NCBI GenBank assembly: GCA_016720655.1
Contig: JADKKE010000004.1
Location: forward strand, 62,001 to 126,000
Direction of reading: 5' to 3'
DNA: 64,000 nucleotides
Source of the DNA: Bacteroidota bacterium
GTDB taxonomy: Bacteria; Bacteroidota; Bacteroidia; AKYH767-A; 2013-40CM-41-45
Positions 43,893-51,833 of this stretch are shown here, in pieces. Made by a program: the position numbers and the translations under genes. How positions within the stretch are numbered: position 1 is the first letter of the stretch; the number at the start of each line of letters is the position of its first letter. The notes under the pieces were generated by a model that saw only the letters and a program-made list of their open reading frames with translations, had not been told where the DNA came from and searched no databases.

Positions 43893-43933
43893 AAAAATCC
43901 CGTCCGGGGATTTCTCCGGACGGGACAAAGGTA
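43893..43933 (-). terminator. Terminator of the upstream barrel gene with an adjoining nadE promoter element
   Basis: On the minus strand CCCGTCCGG (43924-43916) pairs with CCGGACGGG (43907-43899), followed by ATTTTT. Directly upstream, TACCTTTG (43933-43926) is an exact TAnnTTTG element. A transcript from it would start inside the hairpin and so could escape termination. Confidence 0.75.
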
Positions 43934-43945
43934 GGGATTAGTAGC

Positions 43946-44629
43946 TTAGAATAAAATTCCGACTGTCAGTGCAAGATAATTGCTGTTCGCCTTCAGGTTG
44001 TCGCCATCCGCAACATCCATAAATCCATTGTTGAATTGTACGCCAACAAGGAGGGTTGTTGAGCCGCTCAAAGTATATTCTACCCCGCCGCCAATAATCA
44101 TGGACAAATTAAAACTATTGATATCGTCTTTGATGTCAATTCCGTCTTCAGATGCGCTGGTTGTTACACCATTGGCTTGTAGTGTGGTTTTTGAATCGGC
44201 TTTCGCACGAATATTAACTCCGGGTGATACACCTACTTGAAGAAAATAAGTGAGGTAGCCAATTTCATTTGTTTTCAATTTCAATGTGAGAGGAATTTCA
44301 ACGTATTGTAGAATCATTGCTTGCTCGGAAGTGAAAACTGAATCTCCGCCATTGATATTTGGACTATTAAAAATTGATTTCAGTTTACCGCCGCGATACG
44401 CAACATCTATTCCGGTTGCGAATGCATACCTTTTGGTAAAATTAAATTCAGTCATTAGTCCGTAACTGAAACCAAATTTGGAACCGTTTGCTGTATAATC
44501 TTTCGAATCGGTTTTCAGCCAGGCAAAAGAAGGAGCCGCCTTGAGTCCAAAATGTACAGTAGACTCATCCTGTGCCAGCAATGCTAATGAACTGGTCATT
44601 ATCATGCCGAGTAGAATAATTTTCTTCAT
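43946..44629 (-). CDS. Outer-membrane beta-barrel (porin-like, PorT-family type) protein
   Basis: ATG at 44627-44629 gives 227 residues with a clean signal peptide (MKKIILLGMIMTSSLALLAQ). The mature part begins STVHFGLKAAPSFAWLKTD, typical of the OMP_b-brl_2 or PorT group, and contains alternating strands such as KYAFATGIDVAYRGG in form, a GISPGVNIRAK-like strand and a C-terminal strand NYLALTVGILF. It is likely an eight-stranded outer-membrane barrel of unknown function. An upstream in-frame extension to 44803 has no signal sequence and overlaps the divergent gldB region, so it is not used. Confidence 0.82.
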   Translation of the reverse strand: MKKIILLGMIMTSSLALLAQDESTVHFGLKAAPSFAWLKTDSKDYTANGSKFGFSYGLMTEFNFTKRYAFATGIDVAYRGGKLKSIFNSPNINGGDSVFTSEQAMILQYVEIPLTLKLKTNEIGYLTYFLQVGVSPGVNIRAKADSKTTLQANGVTTSASEDGIDIKDDINSFNLSMIIGGGVEYTLSGSTTLLVGVQFNNGFMDVADGDNLKANSNYLALTVGILF

Positions 44630-44675
44630 AGGTGGTATTTTTTTATAAATTGGATCCAGAGCCGCTTCAAATCGG

Positions 44676-44683
44676 TATTTTTG
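44676..44683 (+). promoter_or_regulatory. -7 element for gldB
   Basis: TATTTTTG matches TAnnTTTG and lies 22 bases before ATG 44706. It is in the short divergent region shared with the barrel gene that starts at 44629. Confidence 0.5.
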
Positions 44684-44705
44684 TCCGGAAATTAATGCAA
44701 AGTTA

Positions 44706-45740
44706 ATGAAAATTACACCACGATTGGCGCTTACAAAATTCGCCTTTATATACATGTGTTTGTTGATTACTTCCTGTGGCACTGATTCCGGGAAGTTGGA
44801 CATTTCGGCAGTGAATGTTTCTCTTGAAATGAAGCACTTTGATCAGGACCTCTTTTCAGCGGATACAAATAGATTGGATCAGTCCCTGGTTCAACTTAAA
44901 AATAAGTATGGGAATTTTTTCGATTTATTTGCATTCCGGATCACGAGTCTTGGTTCTTCAGATTCGATTGTGATGCAAAATAAATTTCGGCAATTCATCA
45001 CGGATACCAATTTCATCGCTGTTTACAAGGATATTCAAAAGGAATTTGGTGATGCCGAACCGCTCAAAGCACAACTTACCGAGGCATTCAGGTATTACCA
45101 TTATTATTTTCCAAACAAAATTATCCCGGAGGTAATCACATTGCTGTCCGCATTTTCATTTCCGATTGTTGCAGATTCAACACATCTTGGAATCGGTCTG
45201 GATATGTATCTTGGTTCCGGATACCGATATTATTCCACCATTGAGCCTCCTTTACCCTTGTATCTCCGGAGTAAAATGACAAAAGAATATGTTGCGATTG
45301 ATGCCTTGCGAGGATGGTTGCAAAGTGATTACATGGTGGACGAATCGCAGGCAAAAATGCTGGAGATGATGGTTTCACAGGGAAAAATAATTTATGCACT
45401 TGATTTGCTTTTTCCGGATTCTCCTGACAGTTTGAAAATTGCATATTCGTCGAGTCAGCTCAATTGGTGCAGAGAAAATGAAACAAAAGTTTGGTCCTTT
45501 TTTATTGATCAACAACTGTTGTTCAGCACTGACCCAAACCTTTTGATGAAATATGTTAACGATGCACCCACCACGAATGGCTTTCCAAAAGAATCTCCGG
45601 GGAATATCGGACAGTTTATCGGTTGGGGAATTGTGAATGCTTATATGAAGAATCATTCTGAGATTTCATTGTCTCAATTGATGGAAGAAAAGGATTTGCA
45701 GAAAATTTTTAGAGAATCAAAATATAAGCCCGCAAAATAA
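44706..45740 (+). CDS. gldB: GldB-like gliding motility lipoprotein
   Basis: The 344-residue protein has a lipoprotein signal with Cys24 (CLLITSC). The body matches GldB: KHFDQDLFSAD early on, a YGNFFDLFAFRI stretch, YYFPNKIIPEVITLLSAFSFPIV, GIGLDMYLGSGYRYY, and the closing PGNIGQFIGWGIVNAYMKNH. GldB is needed for gliding in Flavobacterium, where it is tied to the type IX system, but it occurs also in non-gliding members, so motility is not proven. It is followed by gldC 39 bases later, the order known from Flavobacterium. Confidence 0.9.
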   Translation: MKITPRLALTKFAFIYMCLLITSCGTDSGKLDISAVNVSLEMKHFDQDLFSADTNRLDQSLVQLKNKYGNFFDLFAFRITSLGSSDSIVMQNKFRQFITDTNFIAVYKDIQKEFGDAEPLKAQLTEAFRYYHYYFPNKIIPEVITLLSAFSFPIVADSTHLGIGLDMYLGSGYRYYSTIEPPLPLYLRSKMTKEYVAIDALRGWLQSDYMVDESQAKMLEMMVSQGKIIYALDLLFPDSPDSLKIAYSSSQLNWCRENETKVWSFFIDQQLLFSTDPNLLMKYVNDAPTTNGFPKESPGNIGQFIGWGIVNAYMKNHSEISLSQLMEEKDLQKIFRESKYKPAK

Positions 45741-45779
45741 ACATGAATTGTTGCTTGATTATAGTTTAAAAATGAAACG

Positions 45780-46115
45780 ATGAAAACCTCAGAAATTAAA
45801 TTTGTAGTCACTCTTGATGAAGGGAAAATTCCATCCAAACTGGAATGGGAGGCAAGCGATAGCGGAATTGAAGGACGAAAAGCATGCAATGCCACAATGA
45901 TGTCGATTTGGGATCCTAAAGACAATACAACGCTGCGCATTGATTTGTGGACCAAAGACATGCTTGTCGATGACATGAAACGGTTTTTCTATGAAAATTT
46001 TGTGACGATGGCCGACACGTATTTGCGTGCTACCAATGATCCTGAAATGGCGAATGAAATCAGGGTTTTTGCAGAATCATTCGGGAAGAAAATCAGTCAG
46101 ACGAAAAGTATTTAA
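45780..46115 (+). CDS. gldC: GldC gliding motility accessory protein
   Basis: The 111-residue cytoplasmic protein matches GldC: EIKFVVTLDEGKIPSKLEWEA at the start, NATMMSIWDPKDNTTLRIDLWTKDM in form in the middle, and a C-terminal FFYENFVTMADTYLRATND helix. In Flavobacterium GldC is accessory to GldB and mutants glide poorly. No enzyme motif is present. Its stop overlaps the end of the convergent engB by 4 bases. Co-transcription with gldB is expected. Confidence 0.93.
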   Translation: MKTSEIKFVVTLDEGKIPSKLEWEASDSGIEGRKACNATMMSIWDPKDNTTLRIDLWTKDMLVDDMKRFFYENFVTMADTYLRATNDPEMANEIRVFAESFGKKISQTKSI

Positions 46116-46744
46116 CTGTCTTTTTTTTGTTTTAAACCGGAAGGCTTTTCGAAATCTTTGTTCGTGAGTTCAAGGAATTCGAGAATCTCGTCTCGTCCTG
46201 ATCTTTTGTCAGCGGAAGTGATAAAAAGTAAGGGAAGTTCGTCCCACTCTTTACTTAGCTCCTTTTTATAGACTTCGACGGATTTGACTACTTGTTGTTT
46301 TGAAAGTTTGTCAGCTTTTGTAAAGGCAATAGCGAGCGGAATGTTATTTTCTCCAACCCATTGAATAAATGCAAGATCTAATTTTTGTGGTTCGTGACGA
46401 ATGTCAACCAGAATGAAAACAGTCATGAGGTTGGATCTTTTAATCAGGTAATCACGAATCATTTTATCCCAGGTTGCTTTTGCAGTTTTGGATACACGGG
46501 CAAAGCCATATCCCGGTAGATCGACGAGGTACCAGGCTTCATTAATCATGAAATGATTGATGAGTTGTGTTTTACCCGGTGTTCCGGAAGTTTTGGCCAG
46601 GCCTTTTCGTCCTGTGAGCATATTTATTAAAGAAGATTTGCCCACATTTGAACGACCAATAAAAGCATATTCCGGAAAAACCGGATCCGGACATTTTGTA
46701 TAGGTAGTCTGGCTTGCAATAAAACGCGCCTCACGAATAATCAT
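46112..46744 (-). CDS. engB: Ribosome biogenesis GTPase EngB (YsxC/YihA)
   Basis: The 210-residue GTPase helps assemble the large ribosomal subunit. All guanine-nucleotide motifs are visible: G1 GRSNVGKS (30-37), G2 within TSGTPGKTQ, G3 DLPGYGFA, G4 FTKADKL, and the G5 region ITSADKRSG. Length is normal. It converges on gldC with a 4-bp overlap and lies downstream of the alpha/beta hydrolase on the same strand (38-base gap), so the two are probably co-transcribed. Confidence 0.95.
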   Translation of the reverse strand: MIIREARFIASQTTYTKCPDPVFPEYAFIGRSNVGKSSLINMLTGRKGLAKTSGTPGKTQLINHFMINEAWYLVDLPGYGFARVSKTAKATWDKMIRDYLIKRSNLMTVFILVDIRHEPQKLDLAFIQWVGENNIPLAIAFTKADKLSKQQVVKSVEVYKKELSKEWDELPLLFITSADKRSGRDEILEFLELTNKDFEKPSGLKQKKDS

Positions 46745-46782
46745 CGGGAATCTATTTGGAAATATAAAAAAGCCTTCGTGGA

Positions 46783-47558
46783 TTATTCAGGCTTCGGAGT
46801 ATTCTGAAATTTTTTCAGCCACACTTCGAGAATGGTGTTAAATTCCTGGGCTTGTTCCATCATTGGAGCATGGCCACACTTGTCGATCCAGAACAAATCA
46901 CTTTTGGGCAGCAGGCGATGAAATTCTTCCGCGACATCGGGAGGAGTGATGGTATCTTGTTTTCCCCAGATAAGGCATACAGGCATTTTCATGTCCTTGA
47001 GATCGTCACTCATGTTGTGACGGATGGCTGATTTTGCCAGACTGAGAATACGGATGAGTTTACCTCTGTCGTTTACAATTCCAAAAACTTCATCGACCAG
47101 TTCTTTGGTTGCATTCTTGGGATCAAAAAAGTGTACTCTACTTTTGTTCTAATAAAATCGTAATCTTCCCGTTTTGGAAAAGTGCCGCCCATTGCATTTT
47201 CATACAAGCCAGAACTTCCTGTGAGGACCATTGCACTGACAACGTCCGGATGTTTTTTTACGTACACCAGAGTGACATGTCCACCGAGGGAATTGCCAAT
47301 GAGTATTGGATTTTTGTAGTTTTTGAAAGTAATAAAATCGTGGACAAAATCTGCCAAAGCTTTTACGTTCGTGTTCAGAACAGGAAGTGTATAGATGGGC
47401 ATCAGCGGGATGATGACCGTATATTCTTTTTTGAACTTTTCTACAACATCCATCCAGTTGCTTAGTGCGCCAAACAAGCCATGCAGCAGGATCAATGGTT
47501 TGCCCTGGCCTTCTTCGATATATTGGAAATTGTTTTCGCGTTTGATTTCGTAACGCAT
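46783..47558 (-). CDS. Alpha/beta-fold hydrolase (frameshifted)
   Basis: The protein is an esterase-like alpha/beta hydrolase of about 258 residues once repaired. The first frame (47558 downwards) has PLILLHGLFGALSNW (oxyanion region) and the nucleophile elbow GNSLGGH, and is read correctly up to KVEYTF. The following frame continues as FDPKNATKELVDEVFG and then MSDDLKDMKMPVCLIWGKQD with the acid Asp, and GHAPMMEQ with the catalytic His. The break is at the A run 47125-47130 (T6 on the coding strand); one more base gives F-F-D-P and a single frame. I treat this as an indel artefact. It is upstream of engB, as in other Bacteroidota. A TACATTTG element lies at 47573-47580, 15 bases before the ATG. 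Confidence 0.88.
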
Positions 47559-47874
47559 AAGTATTGTTTTTCCAAATGTAGAGAAAAAAAGAAAAACGCC
47601 ACGAACTTCCTGTAGAGTTTAGATTATTTGTCAACATTTTTTTTTCTGAAAAGCGCTTTTAATAATCAGGGGTTCTATTTTATTCTGAAGTCCCGGAATT
47701 CCACCGACCGGTCTGGTAGGGGCAAGTCTGCGAGCGAATTTCAGGGATTCCAATCTTCCCACCGCATCCTGATTTACACCAATCGATTGCATAAAAGCAC
47801 TCTTTTTTTTGAGCTGCGGAACCTACCGGCCTTCTGAAACCCTTGTCAATAGAGGCTTTCAGAAAGTTTTCAAC
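47559..47874. other. Noncoding region between the hydrolase and the dcw operator
   Basis: The minus strand has TACATTTG at 47573-47580, the hydrolase -7 element. AAAAGCGCTTTT at 47649-47660 is a perfect 12-bp palindrome. The stretch 47690-47830 is richer in G and C than its surroundings and contains a loose inverted repeat (GGTCTGGTAGG near 47710 and CCTACCGGCC near 47822), which may be structured RNA, but I recognise no RNA family. Open frames here overlap the mraZ promoter and are not convincing. Confidence 0.4.
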
Positions 47875-47921
47875 AAAGTGGTAAAAAGTGGTAGAAAGTG
47901 GGGATTTTATTTCTACATTAG
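47875..47921 (+). promoter_or_regulatory. MraZ operator (three 10-bp direct repeats) and mraZ promoter
   Basis: AAAGTGGTAA, AAAGTGGTAG and AAAGTGGGGA at 47875, 47885 and 47895 are three direct repeats at exactly 10-bp spacing, matching the AAAGTG-type boxes bound by MraZ in other bacteria. TACATTAG at 47914-47921, one mismatch from TAnnTTTG, is the likely -7 element, so bound MraZ would cover the -33 region. This predicts self-repression of the dcw cluster. Confidence 0.85.
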
Positions 47922-47939
47922 CCGATCTAAAAATCAGTG

Positions 47940-48410
47940 ATGGCGGGGTATATCGGTGAATTTCCATGTACGATTGATGCGAAAGGACGTTTCCTGCTTC
48001 CGGTTGCTTTGAAAAAGCAAATTCCGGTCAAGGAGCAAAAGCAATTCGTTGTGCATCGCGGCATTGAGAAGCACCTGATTATTTACACGAAAAAAGTTTG
48101 GGATAAAATCAGCGAAGAAGTGAATGAGCTGAATCTCTACGTTCGGAAGAACAGGGAGTTTATCCGGAAATTCAATCGTGGTGCAACAGAGATTGAATTG
48201 GATGCTACCAATCGTTTACTGTTGCCGAAGACGCTCGCTGATTTTGCAGGTATTGAAAAAGACATTGTGCTCTTTGCATATGGTAACCGTATTGAAATCT
48301 GGTCACAGGCAGAATACGAACGAATGATGAAGGAAGAGTCTTCCGACTTCGCTCAACTTGCTGAAGATGTGATGGGAAAGAAGCTTCGCGATGACGACGA
48401 CCTATCATGA
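47940..48410 (+). CDS. mraZ: Transcriptional regulator MraZ
   Basis: MraZ is a ring-forming DNA-binding protein that represses its own dcw operon. The 156 residues hold two AbrB-like domains: GEFPCTIDAKGRFLLPVALKK near the start, and ATEIELDATNRLLLPKTLADF in the middle; the Asp-x-x-Gly-Arg motif is complete in the first and altered to DATNR in the second. ATG 47940 is used (GTG 47937 directly precedes it). Three AAAGTG repeats lie 36-65 bases upstream. The C-terminus (RDDDDLS) overlaps the rsmH start by 20 bases. Confidence 0.96.
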   Translation: MAGYIGEFPCTIDAKGRFLLPVALKKQIPVKEQKQFVVHRGIEKHLIIYTKKVWDKISEEVNELNLYVRKNREFIRKFNRGATEIELDATNRLLLPKTLADFAGIEKDIVLFAYGNRIEIWSQAEYERMMKEESSDFAQLAEDVMGKKLRDDDDLS

Positions 48411-49299
48411 TCCCGTAATGTTGAAGGAGTGCATCGATGCACTCGGGATTGTTGAAAATGGTGTGTACGTCGACGTGACATTCGGAGGAGGAGGGCATAG
48501 CCGGGAAATTCTTCGCCGGCTGGGTCCCAAGGGAAAGTTGATAGCCTTTGATCAGGATGAAGATGCGCAGCGAAATCGGATTTCGGATCCGCGGTTTGTA
48601 TTGGTTAGACACAACTACCGGTACATCCGTCAGTTTCTCCGCTATTACGATGTACTGCCTGTCAACGGATTGTTAGCCGACCTGGGAATTTCTTCCTATC
48701 AGATCGATGAAGCATCAAAGGGGTTTTCGATCCGGTTCAATGCGCCCCTGGATATGCGGATGAATCGTCAGGGTTCGTTGACTGCCGCAAGAGTGTTGAA
48801 TGAATATCCCGAAAGGGAATTGGTGCGTGTCTTCTCAGATTATGGAGAAGTGAGAAATGCGAAAAGTCTGGTTCGCCTCATTCTTGAGATGAGGATGGAA
48901 AAAAAGATTGAGGAAATCGAAGATTTTAAACAAAGAATAAGTTCAGTTGCAGACCGACAACACGAGTCCAATTATTATGCAAAAGTATTTCAGGCATTGA
49001 GGATTGAAGTCAACGATGAATTGGGTGCATTGAAAGAGTTATTGATCCGTTCTGCCGAAGTCGTGGCGCCGGGAGGGAAACTGGTGGTGATGGCATATCA
49101 TTCTTTAGAGGACAGGCTGGTAAAAAATTTTATTGCAAGAGGAAAATTTGAGGGGGAAACAGAAAAGGATCTTTTTGGAAACGCAATACAAGTACCCTTT
49201 CGGGCATTAACAAAAAAACCTTTGGAAGCCGGTGAAGAGGAAATAAACCGAAATCCAAGGGCACGAAGTGCGAAGCTGAGAATCGCAGAACGGATATAG
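48391..49299 (+). CDS. rsmH: 16S rRNA (cytosine(1402)-N(4))-methyltransferase
   Basis: RsmH (MraW) methylates N4 of cytosine 1402 in the ribosomal decoding centre. The 302-residue protein has the SAM motif VDVTFGGGGHSREIL near residue 30, LADLGISSYQIDE, the family block GFSIRFNAPLDMRMN and the late VMAYHSLEDRLVKNF. The ATG (48391) is inside the 3' end of mraZ in another frame, so translation is coupled. It is the second gene of the dcw cluster, as usual. Confidence 0.97.
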   Translation: MTTTYHDPVMLKECIDALGIVENGVYVDVTFGGGGHSREILRRLGPKGKLIAFDQDEDAQRNRISDPRFVLVRHNYRYIRQFLRYYDVLPVNGLLADLGISSYQIDEASKGFSIRFNAPLDMRMNRQGSLTAARVLNEYPERELVRVFSDYGEVRNAKSLVRLILEMRMEKKIEEIEDFKQRISSVADRQHESNYYAKVFQALRIEVNDELGALKELLIRSAEVVAPGGKLVVMAYHSLEDRLVKNFIARGKFEGETEKDLFGNAIQVPFRALTKKPLEAGEEEINRNPRARSAKLRIAERI

Positions 49300-49302
49300 T
49301 AT

Positions 49303-49713
49303 ATGGCAGAGAATAAATTAAAAGAAGAAGTTCAGGAAGAGCAGGCTCCTTTACCCAAGCCTAAGAAACGTTCTTCACGTCCTGCACGTCGACTGATTAA
49401 AATGTTTAATGTTTTCGGAGTTCTGGATAGAAACCAGATCGTTCATGCTATGCCTTTTATCCTCTTCGTTACATTATTGATTGTCGGCTATATCGCGAAC
49501 AGCTATTATGCTGAGCGTGTGATCCGTGAAATCGACAAGACCAAAACAGAATTGAAAGAACGGCGTGCAGAATATATCTCCACCAAATCCATGCTCATGA
49601 ACAATAGCCGGCAGTCACAGGTTGCGGGTGCATTGGAGACCGAAAATATTAAAGAAACTACCGAACCCCCACGAATGATTATAGTAACGGATCCTGTCCG
49701 TTCAAAAAAATAG
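49303..49713 (+). CDS. ftsL: FtsL-like division protein
   Basis: The 136-residue bitopic protein has a basic, Pro/Lys-rich cytoplasmic N-terminus (about 45 residues), one membrane segment (AMPFILFVTLLIVGYIANSYY, 49-69 region) and a periplasmic coiled-coil (IREIDKTKTELKERRAEYIST). This topology and the position between rsmH and ftsI identify the FtsL-like partner of FtsQ and FtsB in the divisome; sequence identity alone would be too low. It starts 3 bases after the rsmH stop. Confidence 0.88.
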   Translation: MAENKLKEEVQEEQAPLPKPKKRSSRPARRLIKMFNVFGVLDRNQIVHAMPFILFVTLLIVGYIANSYYAERVIREIDKTKTELKERRAEYISTKSMLMNNSRQSQVAGALETENIKETTEPPRMIIVTDPVRSKK

Positions 49714-49727
49714 TTTGCTATAAGTGA

Positions 49728-51830
49728 ATGGAAGTTAAAAAGGACATACTCTGGAGGATTTACCTCGCATTTCTCATCATCTGTGTGATGGGTCTGGCAA
49801 TTATTGTCCAGATCGTTCGCATCCAGTTTGTGCAAGGTGATGAATGGCGTGCAAAGCAGGATAGTATGACCTTGTCGTTTGAGCCCATCGAAGCGTCCCG
49901 TGGAAATATTTTTTCAGATGATGGCAGCTTGCTCGCAACATCTGTTCCGATTTACGATATCCGATTTGACACACGTGCAACTGCAGTGACTGATGAAGTC
50001 TTCAATTCCGGAGTGGATTCACTTGCTCAGGCTTTGGCAGAACTTTTTAAAGACAAATCGTGGCAGGATTATCACCATGAAATTAAGGAGGCGCGTACAG
50101 AGAAAAACAGGTATTACCTGATCCAAAGAAATGTGAGTTTCACCGAGCTGCAGCAGTTAAAGAAATTTCCGATTCTTCGCATGGGCCGCAACAGAGGAGG
50201 ACTCATTATTGACGAGAAAAATATGCGTCAGCTATCCTTCGGACAACTTGCTTCCCGTACCATCGGGACAGTTCGGGATATCAAGCCGGTTGGAGTTGAA
50301 GCATCATTCAATGCAGATCTCAAAGGTTCCGGTGGACAACGACTAATGCAACGCATTGGAGGAAATGTAAAAGTTCCTGTACGTGATAAAGATGAAGTGG
50401 AGCCCCGGGATGGAAATGATCTTGTCACAACTCTTGATATTAATATTCAGGATGTAGCAGAACATTCACTGGAGCAACATTTGCGTGAACACAATGCCGA
50501 TCACGGCTGTGCTGTTTTAATGGAAGTATCGACAGGAGCCATCAAAGCCATCGCGAATCTATCCCGTACAAAGGATGGAAACTATATAGAGAACTTCAAC
50601 TATGCAATTGCCGAAGCATCGGAACCCGGCTCTACATTTAAGCTTGCTTCCATCATGGCTGCTTTGGAAGATGGTTTAATTGAGCTTACTGATACGGTGA
50701 ATGTTGGAAATGGAACAGCAACTTATTTCGGAAAAAAAATGCCGGATGCACATGCTCCCAAGTCCAGTAAATTGTCTATTCAACAAGCTTTCGAGTCGTC
50801 ATCAAACGTCGGAATTTCAAAAGTCATCTATCAGCACTATCTGAAAAATCCGGGTGCATTTATTTCGCGTCTCAAGTCATTCGGTTTATCAGAGAAGCTT
50901 GGTCTTCAAATTGAAGGAGAAGGACAGCCTTTTATAAAAAACATTACTGATAAAAGCTGGTCCGGACTTTCGCTCCCATGGATTTCCATTGGATATGAAT
51001 CCAAGTTGACGCCACTTCAAACACTTACTTTCTACAATGCAGTGGCCAACAACGGGAAAGTTGTGCGACCCATGTTCGTGAGTAAAATTTTAAATCACGG
51101 AAAAGTAATCCGGGAGTTTTCGAGTGAAGTGATCCGGGATTCCATTGCTTCACCGGAAGTATTGCTAAAAGCCCGACAGATTCTGGAAGGAGTTGTACAG
51201 CACGGTACCACTTCGATGTTGAATAAATCCCCGTATAAAATTGCAGGGAAAACAGGAACAGCACAAATTTTTAATAACAAGTATGGCTATGACAAGGAAC
51301 ACATGACCTATCAGGCGTCGTTCGTTGGCTACTTCCCTGCTGACAAGCCCAAGTATTCCTGTATTGTAGTTGTGTATGCACCATCCAACGATGTGTATTA
51401 TGGAGGTGCAGTTGCTGCTCCTATTTTCAAAGAAATCGCTGACAAGGTGTATTCAAATCATCTGGACATGAATGAATCGCCTGTACAAACCGATTCGTTG
51501 ATCCCTTCACTCCCAGTTGTGAAAGCAGGTCAGCATCGGGATTTGAAAAAGGTGTTGGAAAAACTAACGCTTCCGTCTGCTGTGTCTGATCCTGACGCCT
51601 ATTGGGTGAGTGTCGATTCAAGATCCGAAGTGCTCAAAGCGAATGAAAGAAAAACAATCGTCGGTCTCGTTCCTAATGTTGTTGGGATGGGATTGAAAGA
51701 TGCAATATATCTGCTGGAAAATGCAGGATTAAATGTTCGTGTGAATGGAAAAGGCTGGGTTTCCAGGCAATCCATTGAAGCAGGGACACGTATCCGAAAA
51801 GGTCAACAAATCCAGATTGAATTAAGCTGA
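49728..51830 (+). CDS. ftsI: Peptidoglycan transpeptidase FtsI (PBP3) with PASTA domain
   Basis: FtsI cross-links septal peptidoglycan. The 700-residue protein has an N-terminal membrane anchor (WRIYLAFLIICVMGLAIIVQ, about 8-28), a PBP dimerisation domain (EPIEASRGNIFSDDGSLLA), and a transpeptidase domain with the active-site Ser302 in GSTFK, SSN near 357 and KTGTAQ near 508. The last 65 or so residues (VPNVVGMGLKDAIYLLENAG) form one PASTA domain, which many Bacteroidota division transpeptidases carry. It works in a pair with FtsW, encoded five genes on. Confidence 0.96.
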   Translation: MEVKKDILWRIYLAFLIICVMGLAIIVQIVRIQFVQGDEWRAKQDSMTLSFEPIEASRGNIFSDDGSLLATSVPIYDIRFDTRATAVTDEVFNSGVDSLAQALAELFKDKSWQDYHHEIKEARTEKNRYYLIQRNVSFTELQQLKKFPILRMGRNRGGLIIDEKNMRQLSFGQLASRTIGTVRDIKPVGVEASFNADLKGSGGQRLMQRIGGNVKVPVRDKDEVEPRDGNDLVTTLDINIQDVAEHSLEQHLREHNADHGCAVLMEVSTGAIKAIANLSRTKDGNYIENFNYAIAEASEPGSTFKLASIMAALEDGLIELTDTVNVGNGTATYFGKKMPDAHAPKSSKLSIQQAFESSSNVGISKVIYQHYLKNPGAFISRLKSFGLSEKLGLQIEGEGQPFIKNITDKSWSGLSLPWISIGYESKLTPLQTLTFYNAVANNGKVVRPMFVSKILNHGKVIREFSSEVIRDSIASPEVLLKARQILEGVVQHGTTSMLNKSPYKIAGKTGTAQIFNNKYGYDKEHMTYQASFVGYFPADKPKYSCIVVVYAPSNDVYYGGAVAAPIFKEIADKVYSNHLDMNESPVQTDSLIPSLPVVKAGQHRDLKKVLEKLTLPSAVSDPDAYWVSVDSRSEVLKANERKTIVGLVPNVVGMGLKDAIYLLENAGLNVRVNGKGWVSRQSIEAGTRIRKGQQIQIELS

Positions 51831-51833
51831 GTC

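Noticed and set aside
47680..47967. 95-residue minus-strand frame antisense to the mraZ promoter
   Set aside because: It runs through the MraZ operator and start of mraZ; the translation resembles no protein family.
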